Positions 16,995 to 25,594 of a stretch of 64,000 nt of DNA are shown piece by piece; position 1 is the stretch's first letter, and every line of letters starts with the position of its first letter. Below the pieces are notes generated by a model. It saw nothing but the letters and a program-made list of their open reading frames with translations, was not told the DNA's origin and ran no database searches. The stretch is from Bacteroidota bacterium. Its GTDB lineage: Bacteria > Bacteroidota > Bacteroidia > Bacteroidales > VadinHA17. The position numbers were made by a program, and so were the translations under genes. The DNA is taken from assembly GCA_029547705.1 (NCBI GenBank), contig JAKPOU010000063.1, positions 186,001 through 250,000 of the forward strand. Direction: 5' to 3'.

Positions 16995-18431
16995 TCAGTT
17001 CAGTTCCCCGATCTCAAATATATCATGTCTGTCCATATCCCTCCAGTATTTAATGGTATTCTTGCGGACAAGCTCCCAGTAGATATTGCTGTCGAGACCG
17101 TAAATGAAGTTTATTTCCTTAAGCTCCGAACTTATTTTTGTTGTAATCTCTGATTTCAGTTTTATCCGGTATTTCCTTCCCAGATATATGAAATCAACCA
17201 TCGGGATGAGGGCCGTATCATTTCTCACAGTCAGGAGGCCATGTCCGGGAGTGGAACCGGTACTTACGAGAAACCCGTCATTCATGCAGCTCATGGGTTG
17301 TACTGAACCGGCATAGGACACAGCCCTGAATTCATCAACACCGGTATTGAAATATTCTCTTGCGCGTATACCCATTTTTACGCCTATTATTTCAAATATT
17401 CCCAGATGGCGGTGCATCTCACTGGCAAAGATACCTGACTTCCATTCCTCAACACCGTGCTTCTCAATAATCTCTTCCACCACAGGACTGAGATCGTCAA
17501 AATAGAAAGCCGGATCAAGGGGAAGTTCCTTAATGACCTGGTTTTCCTCAATGGTTTTCATACTGATTATTTTCAGTGTGCCTTCCCTGATTCCTTCAAT
17601 ATCCGCTGGTGTGCTTTCTGAAATGCTTCCTGTGATCTTGTTCACAAAAAGTGAGGGATAATGTATGAAAACGGCTGCCATCTCATCGCTTCCGGAAAAT
17701 GAGAACCTGTGGGATCTGAAGTCTTCATTGGCGAAAAATGTAGAGAGCTTTGCCGCGTAGGGATTTTTTATTCCGGCCAGATCCCTTATCAGTCCGTCAT
17801 TCCAGAAATCATTCTGACCGGATGGCATGTTCCTGACCATCCTCACGGGTATCTCCTGTTTCAGCATTGCATCAGCCGCCTCCCTGTCGATCCTGTAATT
17901 GAATCCGTTCCTGTATCCCGATTCATTGACGCTCCACACAATATCCTTTACCTGTGTCCTGAACTCAGGAATGTTCCTGAAGGCTTTAAGGGCGGTCTGC
18001 ATGCCGCCGAGGCATACAAAGGAGATCTTTGTTTTTTCGGCTTTAAGCAGGGAAGAGATAATATCAAGATTATCCGGGGCTTCCTTTGGCGAGATTCCGT
18101 CTTCACTGCCCCAGCGGGCCTGCAGGGCAAAGGGCATTTCCTTCATGCCGTAGCTGCCTCCGGTATCGCTTCCGACAGGAATGCCTGCATGGAACATTGA
18201 ATTTAAAAGGCTTTTCACTTTTATGTAGGAATTTCCGGGAGAAAGAGCCCCGCCGGAGGTAGTTATTCCCAGAATCCTTACATCAGGGGATGCAAGAAAC
18301 ATTGTTATGGCCCTGATGTCGTCTATGCCGCCATCAGTATCGATTATTACATAATGATTTGGCTTCCAGGGGTGGCAATCCACAACGGCAGTAATCAACA
18401 ATGCGAGAAGGATTGATAAGATTCTTTCCAT
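16995..18431 (-). CDS. Exported inosine-uridine nucleoside hydrolase-like protein
   Basis: The 478-residue product begins with a signal-like hydrophobic segment (MERILSILLALLITAVVDC) and continues with YVIIDTDGGIDDIRA, the Asp-rich calcium-binding motif of the nucleoside N-ribohydrolase family (Asp31, Asp33, Asp37, Asp38). Later blocks (FVCLGGMQTALKAF, WSVNESGYRNGFNYRIDREAA) match the IUNH fold. It is longer than the usual ~310 residues: about 150 C-terminal residues form an extra domain I do not recognise. It would split nucleosides to base and ribose, probably in the periplasm. It converges with fumarase and is divergent from the cytochrome-FGE fusion gene. Confidence 0.75.
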   Translation of the reverse strand: MERILSILLALLITAVVDCHPWKPNHYVIIDTDGGIDDIRAITMFLASPDVRILGITTSGGALSPGNSYIKVKSLLNSMFHAGIPVGSDTGGSYGMKEMPFALQARWGSEDGISPKEAPDNLDIISSLLKAEKTKISFVCLGGMQTALKAFRNIPEFRTQVKDIVWSVNESGYRNGFNYRIDREAADAMLKQEIPVRMVRNMPSGQNDFWNDGLIRDLAGIKNPYAAKLSTFFANEDFRSHRFSFSGSDEMAAVFIHYPSLFVNKITGSISESTPADIEGIREGTLKIISMKTIEENQVIKELPLDPAFYFDDLSPVVEEIIEKHGVEEWKSGIFASEMHRHLGIFEIIGVKMGIRAREYFNTGVDEFRAVSYAGSVQPMSCMNDGFLVSTGSTPGHGLLTVRNDTALIPMVDFIYLGRKYRIKLKSEITTKISSELKEINFIYGLDSNIYWELVRKNTIKYWRDMDRHDIFEIGELN

Positions 18432-18564
18432 ACTATACCTACAGATGTATTGACCCGGTAAAAATAGAAATTTAAAAATAAGAAACAGAATTCAGGACCG
18501 GATACAGAGTCTGGGATGCGTATTATTAAAAGAAATATTTTTTATCTTCACCTGCTAATTTACT

Positions 18565-20103
18565 ATGCTGATGAAGAAGTTCCTTATTTGGTTCACTCCC
18601 GGACTGGTTCTGGGGATCCTGCTTGTGCTCGGAAGCGGATTAATGATCGAGAAAACTTCCACAAATGAATACTGCATGTCCTGCCATATTCACCCCGGGG
18701 CTGATAACAGCTGGAAAAAATCCGTACATTACGTGACAAAATCCGGCTACCGTGTCGGCTGCACGGAATGTCATCTTCCCCCCAAGGGAGAGGGATATCT
18801 GTGGGCAAAGGCAACTACCGGCCTGCGCGACCTCTGGTCCTACTGGACAAAGGACTCAGCATCCTTTGACTGGGATGCAAAGGGAAGGCTGGAACACGCA
18901 AGGCTTCATACCTATGAAAGCAGCTGCATAAAATGCCATGAGAATCTTTTCCCGCCCGAGCTGACGAAGGAAGGAGAAGATGCTCATCTTTACTACAGGC
19001 AGACAAAAAAGACACCGGACCTGCACTGTATCAACTGTCATCTGAATTCCGGGCACCATATAGAGGGCTATACCACCGGGAGCAATGTAACATTCGGTGC
19101 GGTATCATCAGCTCCAAAGGAATTGTTTACCACAGCGGCAAAGGTGAGTGCCTTCGAATCATTCACGGAACAGATTCCCAATTCTTCCGTGTCATTCAAT
19201 ATGATAGCCATTCCCGGAGGCAGATTCAGAATGGGAAGCCCTGCCGGCGAACCTTTCAGAAGATCAAATGAAGGCCCGGTGAGGGAAGTTGAACTGAGTC
19301 CCTTCTTCATGGCTGAAGTGGAAGTTACCTGGGATGAATACCTTGCTTTTTATGCACAGACATCTGCGGAAGGGAGAACCACTGATACGGAAGGAATAAG
19401 ATCGGGACAGGCGGAAGAAACAGATGCAATATCAGGAGCCACCCCGCCATATGGTCAGCCTGACCAGGGATGGGGAATGGGGCAGAGGCCTGCAATCTCA
19501 TTCACCCACCATGCTGCCGAGACATACTGCAGATGGCTTTCACAGGTGACGGGAAAAACTTACCGCCTGCCTACCGAGGCTGAATGGGAATATGCCTGCA
19601 GGGCCGGAACTGAAACACCATATTTCTTTCCGGGCGATCCTGATAATTTTGAAAAAACAGGATTTAGGGCAAAATTTTCAAAGAATGATACCGCTGTCAT
19701 AAATTCCTATGTTATTTTTCAGGGCAACAGCCCGTCGAAGACCCAGACTCCCGATATGGTTAAACCCAATCCGTTTGGCCTGAAGAACATGCTGGGCAAC
19801 GTTGCGGAATTCTGTTCCGACTGGTACCAGGAAGATGCATATTCCGAATATCCGGCTGATGAAATTATTCTGGATCCCCAGGGACCCGAATCAGGCGAAG
19901 AACATGTAATACGGGGAGGATCTTTCCAGGATATGGCCGGAAAAGTAAGAAGTGCCGCCCGCGGGCATACGCAGACTGATGAATGGCTGAGGACCGACCC
20001 CCAGATCCCGAAGAGTATATGGTGGTATTCAGACTGCTACCATGTGGGCTTCAGGGTGGTTTGTGAATTCGATGAAAACACCGGAAACATAGCTTCCCGG
20101 TAA
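18565..20103 (+). CDS. NapC/NrfH-like tetrahaem cytochrome fused to an FGE/SUMF1 domain
   Basis: Residues about 1-180 have one N-terminal membrane helix and four CxxCH haem sites (CMSCH, CTECH, CIKCH, CINCH), as in membrane quinol-oxidising cytochromes of the NapC/NirT/NrfH group. Residues about 210-505 form a formylglycine-generating enzyme-like domain (MIAIPGGRFRMGSP, EVTWDEYLAFY, GKTYRLPTEAEWEYACRAG, MLGNVAEFCSDWY, RGGSF, HVGFRVV). The paired catalytic cysteines of true FGE are missing in the SAARGH region, so sulfatase activation is unlikely. The domain may bind or place a partner in the periplasm. A second ATG at 18571 is an equally possible start. The gene precedes a SusC/SusD pair but is separated from it by about 230 bases. 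Confidence 0.8.
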   Translation: MLMKKFLIWFTPGLVLGILLVLGSGLMIEKTSTNEYCMSCHIHPGADNSWKKSVHYVTKSGYRVGCTECHLPPKGEGYLWAKATTGLRDLWSYWTKDSASFDWDAKGRLEHARLHTYESSCIKCHENLFPPELTKEGEDAHLYYRQTKKTPDLHCINCHLNSGHHIEGYTTGSNVTFGAVSSAPKELFTTAAKVSAFESFTEQIPNSSVSFNMIAIPGGRFRMGSPAGEPFRRSNEGPVREVELSPFFMAEVEVTWDEYLAFYAQTSAEGRTTDTEGIRSGQAEETDAISGATPPYGQPDQGWGMGQRPAISFTHHAAETYCRWLSQVTGKTYRLPTEAEWEYACRAGTETPYFFPGDPDNFEKTGFRAKFSKNDTAVINSYVIFQGNSPSKTQTPDMVKPNPFGLKNMLGNVAEFCSDWYQEDAYSEYPADEIILDPQGPESGEEHVIRGGSFQDMAGKVRSAARGHTQTDEWLRTDPQIPKSIWWYSDCYHVGFRVVCEFDENTGNIASR

Positions 20104-20130
20104 CTGAAAATGTAATACATATATCTTAAG

Positions 20131-20153
20131 GCTTCTGCCGTTCATGCAGAAGC
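20131..20153 (+). terminator. Weak hairpin after the cytochrome-FGE fusion gene
   Basis: GCTTCTGC/GCAGAAGC with a 7-nt loop lies 28 bases past the stop. It lacks a strong T-run, so it is only a possible terminator. Confidence 0.35.
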
Positions 20154-20335
20154 TCCTTCGGCTCCCGGAAGTTTTCTGCCTGTCCGGTTTTTTCCCTGTG
20201 AGGTCTCTGAAATCAGGTATAAAATTTTTTTATTCTCATAAAAAATCTTAATTTACCAGCTCCATAGACTTATAAACCTGGGAGTGAGATTTCCCGATTT
20301 TGCAATTTAGTTTTATTAACCTAAAGCGTAGTGGT

Positions 20336-23300
20336 ATGAAAAAAACTATCAGTAGTTTCTGGCCCGACGGGCCTGAACTGAATTTTCACAGCTTGTCGCT
20401 GACATTGAAAATTCTGACTTTCCTGCTGGTCATGGGAATGGTGATGCCGGCCTGGTCCCTTTCCCCTGATCATATTCCTGCTGACATGCAACAGCAGGTA
20501 AGAGTCAGCGGAACAGTAACGGATGCTGCCACCGGACAGGCCATGCCCGGTGTGAATATTGTTGTCAGGGGTACCACTCTTGGCACAATCTCCGATTCTG
20601 ACGGAAGATATGAGATTGCTGGTGTTAATGCAAATGCAACACTGGTCTTTTCCTTTATTGGTTTTATCAGCCAGGAGGTTCCGGTGTCCGGCAGATCTGT
20701 CGTCAATGTTGAGCTGACAGCTGAAATCACCGACCTTGATGAGGTTGTTGTGGTAGGATATTCCACCCAGAAACGGGCAAACGTTATCGGCTCCGTAACT
20801 GCAATATCCGGTCAGAGTATTCAGGCAGTGCCGGCTCCTACCGTATCAACTTCACTCGGAGGCCGTCTGCCCGGTTCAGTGGTTATTCAGAACAACGGAG
20901 AACCCGGTCAGTACGGGACAAGGATCCTTGTCCGCGGCCGCAGCACTCTTGGCGGTGGCAGAAATCCGAGCTCGGCCGCATCGGAAACTGCACCTCTGGT
21001 AATCATTGACGGTGTTCCCGGACGTAATATGGATGAAGTGGATCCGAATGACATTGAAAGCCTTTCAGTCCTTAAGGATGCATCCGCAGCAATATACGGT
21101 GCACAGGCTGCAAACGGTGTGATACTTATTACAACGAAAAAGGGGACTGAGGGGAAAACCAGGCTTAATTACCAGTTCTACCAGGGCTTCCAGACTCCCT
21201 CGGTTATCCCGCAGGTTTGCAATTCTGCCGAATATGCCACAATGCTTTCCGAATACCAGGTGGCAACCGGTAAATCCAGGACCTATACAGATAAGGATAT
21301 TGAGCTGTTCAGATCAGGAGCCGATCCGTGGAGGCATCCGGATACAGACTGGTATGCCGATCTGATTAAAAAATGGACCACGACCTACCGCCATAACCTG
21401 ACAATGGACGGAGGCACAAAAGGTATGCTGTATTATATTTCCGTCGGCCTTAAGGGGGATGAATCATTCTATAAGCAGTCCTCCACGAAATACAGTCAGT
21501 ATAATGTCCGTGCCAAAGTCGACATGCCCATAACCGACTGGTTCAAAACAGGAGTTGAACTGGCCGGGTTCCAGATAAACAGGGTTTATCCCTACAAGAG
21601 TGCCGATGCCATTGTAGGCCAGTCAACACGGCTTGTGCCGACCAACTGGTCATTCTGGCCCAACGGCCTTCCCGGACCTGATATTGAGTACGGGGATAAC
21701 CCCGTTGTAACCTCTACTTTTCAAGGCGGAAAGAATGATCAGAAAACCTACAGGCTGCTGAGTTCATTCAATACCACTTTGACAATTCCCTTTGTGGAAG
21801 GTTTGTCACTGAACGGAATATTCAGCTATGACCTGACAAATTATTACCAGAAAGCCTTTTACAAGCCCTGGGTTCTTTATTACCCGAACTGGGACGAGGC
21901 TGTTATTGACCCGCATACGGGATTCGTGACCGATATGCCCATGAAACCGACATTGAGGGGGCTTTCTTCACCGCAGAATACTGAAAGGTTTGACAGAACC
22001 ATCAACAAGACCATAAACCTTGGCGTAACATACACCAGGAAATTTTATGATCACAACATCTTCGTCTATGGCGGCTTTGAGCAGTTCACCAATGATTACA
22101 ACTGGTTCAGGGGATTCCGCGAACTTTACATCTCATCCCTGATACAGACCATGAATGCGGGGGCAGACCTTAACAAGAATACTGACGGGGAGGCATCCAT
22201 ATATGCCCGCAAATCATATATCGGCCGCGTGACCTACGATTTCAGGGGGAAATATCTTGCCGAGGCCCTGTTCCGGGCAGACGGATCCCTTAAATTCCCG
22301 CCCAGCAGCCGCTGGGGTTATTTCCCCGGATTCATGGCAGGATGGCGTGCTTCCGAAGAAGGATTCTGGAGAGACAATATTCCGTTCATAAACTATTTTA
22401 AACTGAGGGCTTCATGGGGCAAGATGGGTATGGACCCCGGAACAGCCTTCCAGTACATGAACAGTTTCGGACTGGGCGGCGGAATGTCGTTCGGAACGAG
22501 TGCTGCAATAGAGTCGGTTGTCGGCCCCCCGACAATAGCAAACCCGAATATTACATGGGAAACACAGACAACCAGGAATGTCGGATTTGAGTCAAAATGG
22601 CTGAATGACCTTATTCACTGGAATTTTGAATTTTTCAAGAATAAAAGAGAAGATATTCTTGCCCCGAGGGATGCATCTGTACCGGATTTTACGGGTCTGT
22701 CGCTTCCCAATGAAAACATTGCCCGTGTTGACAATTCCGGTTTTGAAATGGAAGCAGGAGTACATAAAAATCTTACAGCCGACCTCCGGCTGGATGTATC
22801 AGGCAATCTCAGCTATAACCACAACAAGGTGGTTTTCAAGGATGAACCTGAAAGAGCGGTTCCATGGCAGAGAGAAACAGGTCATCCCTACAATGCCTGG
22901 CTCATGTATAAGTGCATAGGTGTTTTTGCTGATGATGCGGCGGTGAAGAACTATCCTGCCTGGACCGGTGCAAAGCCGGGTGATCTTATATTTGAGGATG
23001 TTTCCGGGGATGGCAAGATTGACGGCAATGACAGGATACTGATTGATGAGGTTGATGTGCCGAAAACCTATTACGGATTTAATATTGACGCCAGCTGGAA
23101 AGGCCTTTCCTTGTCCCTGATGTTCCAGGGCCAGGGGAAATTCTACAAATTCAATCACTATGACGAGCGCCGCGGTGAGGCAGGCAATTATTTCAAATGG
23201 ACCTATGACAACCGCTGGACACCTGACAACAGAAACACAAATATCGGCAGGGCCTTTAACCGTAACGATTTCTACTGGGCCCATGCCGTGAACATGAGTA

Positions 23301-23533
23301 CCTACTGGCTTGACAATACTGCATACTGCCGTCTCAAAAACCTGGTAATCACCTATAATATACCACGTCAGATATTCAGGGGTATTGGTATCTCTAACGC
23401 AAACGTTTATTTCTCAGGGAACAACCTTGCACTGCTCTGGACCGCAACCAGGAAATTTGATCCGGAAGCCAACGGCGCAGGAGTGTATCCGATAATGAAA
23501 ACATTTGCGTTCGGTGCAAATATTTCCTTTTAA
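20336..23533 (+). CDS. SusC/RagA-family TonB-dependent outer-membrane transporter
   Basis: The ATG at 20336 (MKKTISSFW) is preferred over an ATG 12 codons upstream. The 1065-residue protein has a long SusC-type leader ending near AWS. A carboxypeptidase-regulatory-like domain follows (VSGTVTDAATGQAMPGVNI ... GRYEI), then the SusC signature DEVVVVGYSTQKRANVIGSV, a plug domain (SVLKDASAAIYGAQAANGV) and a barrel ending in Phe. It imports glycan fragments across the outer membrane with energy from TonB, paired with the SusD lipoprotein 28 bases downstream. The substrate is not evident; no sulfatase or polysaccharide lyase is adjacent. It is paralogous to the minus-strand SusC at 37439-40567, especially in the N-terminal domain. 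Confidence 0.95.
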   Translation: MKKTISSFWPDGPELNFHSLSLTLKILTFLLVMGMVMPAWSLSPDHIPADMQQQVRVSGTVTDAATGQAMPGVNIVVRGTTLGTISDSDGRYEIAGVNANATLVFSFIGFISQEVPVSGRSVVNVELTAEITDLDEVVVVGYSTQKRANVIGSVTAISGQSIQAVPAPTVSTSLGGRLPGSVVIQNNGEPGQYGTRILVRGRSTLGGGRNPSSAASETAPLVIIDGVPGRNMDEVDPNDIESLSVLKDASAAIYGAQAANGVILITTKKGTEGKTRLNYQFYQGFQTPSVIPQVCNSAEYATMLSEYQVATGKSRTYTDKDIELFRSGADPWRHPDTDWYADLIKKWTTTYRHNLTMDGGTKGMLYYISVGLKGDESFYKQSSTKYSQYNVRAKVDMPITDWFKTGVELAGFQINRVYPYKSADAIVGQSTRLVPTNWSFWPNGLPGPDIEYGDNPVVTSTFQGGKNDQKTYRLLSSFNTTLTIPFVEGLSLNGIFSYDLTNYYQKAFYKPWVLYYPNWDEAVIDPHTGFVTDMPMKPTLRGLSSPQNTERFDRTINKTINLGVTYTRKFYDHNIFVYGGFEQFTNDYNWFRGFRELYISSLIQTMNAGADLNKNTDGEASIYARKSYIGRVTYDFRGKYLAEALFRADGSLKFPPSSRWGYFPGFMAGWRASEEGFWRDNIPFINYFKLRASWGKMGMDPGTAFQYMNSFGLGGGMSFGTSAAIESVVGPPTIANPNITWETQTTRNVGFESKWLNDLIHWNFEFFKNKREDILAPRDASVPDFTGLSLPNENIARVDNSGFEMEAGVHKNLTADLRLDVSGNLSYNHNKVVFKDEPERAVPWQRETGHPYNAWLMYKCIGVFADDAAVKNYPAWTGAKPGDLIFEDVSGDGKIDGNDRILIDEVDVPKTYYGFNIDASWKGLSLSLMFQGQGKFYKFNHYDERRGEAGNYFKWTYDNRWTPDNRNTNIGRAFNRNDFYWAHAVNMSTYWLDNTAYCRLKNLVITYNIPRQIFRGIGISNANVYFSGNNLALLWTATRKFDPEANGAGVYPIMKTFAFGANISF

Positions 23534-23561
23534 TTAACTGAGAAATAAAAAATATAACAGT

Positions 23562-25445
23562 ATGAAAAAGTTATTAAGTTATATAAGCGCAATATCAGTC
23601 CTGCTGTTTCTGCTTGCATCATGCACGGATGTTCTGGACCAGGACCCTGTGAGTTCCTTTAACGAACAGGTAGTTTTTGCAGATGTCAATGTAACCAAGG
23701 CTTATCTTGGCAAATGTTATGACAGAATGGGAGGCAATACTGATAACGGTATCCTTGGCATGCGTGAAGATCTCTTGTCTTCGGCAACCGATCAGACCTT
23801 ATGTATTCACCGTCCGGCCAACTATGTCAACCTGAAAGGTACGATGAGTCCCGATCAGCTGGGATATTTTGCGAATACAGGTTATGCCGGCTTCCTCAGA
23901 TGGCCTTTTATTTATCAGAATATTCAGAACGTCAATACCATTCTGGCAAATATCGACAATGTACCCGCTCCCACATCAACGGAGGAAGCACTTAAAATCC
24001 AGATCAAGGGAGAAGCATATTTCATCAGAGCGTTTGAGTATGCGCTGGTTCTGATGAATTACGGCGGGGCTGTCATTGCTACCGAACCCTTTCAGCTGGG
24101 AGGTGATTTCCTTTCGAAAAAAAGATCTTCCCTGCAGGAGACTCTTGACCAGGTGCTTTCGGATATTGACAAAGCCATTGCCAATCTTCCCGAAACCATG
24201 CAGCAGGGACGTGCCACACGTGCTGCTGCAGCCGCACTCAAATCAAGAGTATTGTTGTTCTGTGCAAGCGACCTGGTTAACGGGGGATACGAAGCGGGGA
24301 AAACCCTTGTTTCCTTCGGGACGGGCGGTCAGGCTGCCCGCTGGATAGCAGCAAGAGATGCGGCCAAGGCCGTGATGGACGGAAACTACGGAACATTCTC
24401 TCTCGTGGGAAATATCAGTAACCCGCCACCGGGAGGATATTCCGAAGCCGAGGTTCAGGCTATTGCCGAAACATATTTCGGGATATTCAATCAGAAGGGT
24501 GCATGGAACAGTGAAACCATCTGGGGAATTCAATACCCCCTGACCGGCGGAAATATAAACAGGGCCAATATCTGGTTCGGTCCCTGCGGATATCATAACT
24601 GGGGAAACAATAATCCTACGGAACCGGCGGTACGGCAGTATGAAATGGCTGACGGTACTCCCTTTGAATGGGACAGGTATGATCCCGGAAACCAGGTGCT
24701 CCGGAAGGCTACTGCTGCCCAGCTTGCCGCAGAACCACAGAGAAATCCCTATGCAGGACGCGAGGCACGCTTCTACGGAACGGTACTGTATCACGGGGCA
24801 CCATGGCAGGCAAGTCCTGCAGACAGGGCGGCATTTGACCCCACAGACAGGGTACAGACCGGGCACTTGTACAACATGGATGGCACTGTGAAATCCTATG
24901 GCGTGGATACCCGCCAGGGTCAGATTGAAGCCTGGAACGGAACCAAAAACGGATACTATCTGAAAAAGTTTATGGATCCAGCCACTGTAGGTCAGTATTA
25001 TTACAATACAAATACATGGGTTGAATTCCGTTATTCAGAAATACTTCTTAATTACGCAGAGGCCTGCATCGAAATAGGAGGCGGCGATCTGCAGAACGGA
25101 CTCGATGCGCTGAACATGGTACGCAACCGTGCAGGGCTGCCTGACCGGGTGACAACAGACCAGGCTGAAGCAAGGAAATGGGTTCGCCATGAAAGATATC
25201 TGGAGCATTTTGCTGAAGGACACCAGTGGTATGATATGCGCCGCTGGATGACTGCTCCCGATGTGATCGGCAATGTTTATGAGATGAAGGTGAGGGAATT
25301 CGTGAACGGAGACTGGGAGTGGGAATATGATTTGTCTGCCAAGCCAGATGACAGATCCTGGGCAAATAACAAATTTTACTGGATACCGCTGGCCCGTTCT
25401 GAAATCAATAAGGCACCACAGCTGGAACAGGCTCCGGGATATTAG
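23562..25445 (+). CDS. SusD/RagB-family nutrient-binding lipoprotein
   Basis: The 627-residue product starts with a lipoprotein signal (ISVLLFLLASC, Cys near residue 21) followed by DVLDQDP, typical of SusD. Helical TPR-like segments follow (GEAYFIRAFEYALVLMNYGG, ATRAAAAALKSRVLLF) and the C-terminal block has FRYSEILLNYAEACIE, ALNMVRNRAG and VRHERYLEHFAEGHQWYDMRRW. It caps the adjacent SusC barrel on the cell surface and captures the glycan. The gene follows SusC by 28 bases in the same operon and is closed by a strong terminator at 25485-25510. Confidence 0.95.
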   Translation: MKKLLSYISAISVLLFLLASCTDVLDQDPVSSFNEQVVFADVNVTKAYLGKCYDRMGGNTDNGILGMREDLLSSATDQTLCIHRPANYVNLKGTMSPDQLGYFANTGYAGFLRWPFIYQNIQNVNTILANIDNVPAPTSTEEALKIQIKGEAYFIRAFEYALVLMNYGGAVIATEPFQLGGDFLSKKRSSLQETLDQVLSDIDKAIANLPETMQQGRATRAAAAALKSRVLLFCASDLVNGGYEAGKTLVSFGTGGQAARWIAARDAAKAVMDGNYGTFSLVGNISNPPPGGYSEAEVQAIAETYFGIFNQKGAWNSETIWGIQYPLTGGNINRANIWFGPCGYHNWGNNNPTEPAVRQYEMADGTPFEWDRYDPGNQVLRKATAAQLAAEPQRNPYAGREARFYGTVLYHGAPWQASPADRAAFDPTDRVQTGHLYNMDGTVKSYGVDTRQGQIEAWNGTKNGYYLKKFMDPATVGQYYYNTNTWVEFRYSEILLNYAEACIEIGGGDLQNGLDALNMVRNRAGLPDRVTTDQAEARKWVRHERYLEHFAEGHQWYDMRRWMTAPDVIGNVYEMKVREFVNGDWEWEYDLSAKPDDRSWANNKFYWIPLARSEINKAPQLEQAPGY

Positions 25446-25484
25446 TTTTTCAGGGAATTATCCGAAATCACTTAAAAGGAAACG

Positions 25485-25510
25485 GCCTTCCGGAAACGGA
25501 AGGCTTTTTT
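25485..25510 (+). terminator. Rho-independent terminator of the first SusCD operon
   Basis: GCCTTCCG/CGGAAGGC, an 8-bp perfect stem with a GAAA loop, is followed by six Ts. It lies 40 bases after the SusD stop. Confidence 0.9.
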
Positions 25511-25594
25511 CATCATCTGCAGATTACATCCGGAAGGGAATCATCCCGGCTATTCCGGCTGAAGAGAAGGCAGAGAGAAATTCATGAACAGCGG

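Noticed and set aside
18565..20103. Considered as a true sulfatase-activating FGE
   Set aside because: The paired catalytic cysteines are absent from the expected segment, and no sulfatase gene lies in the window.
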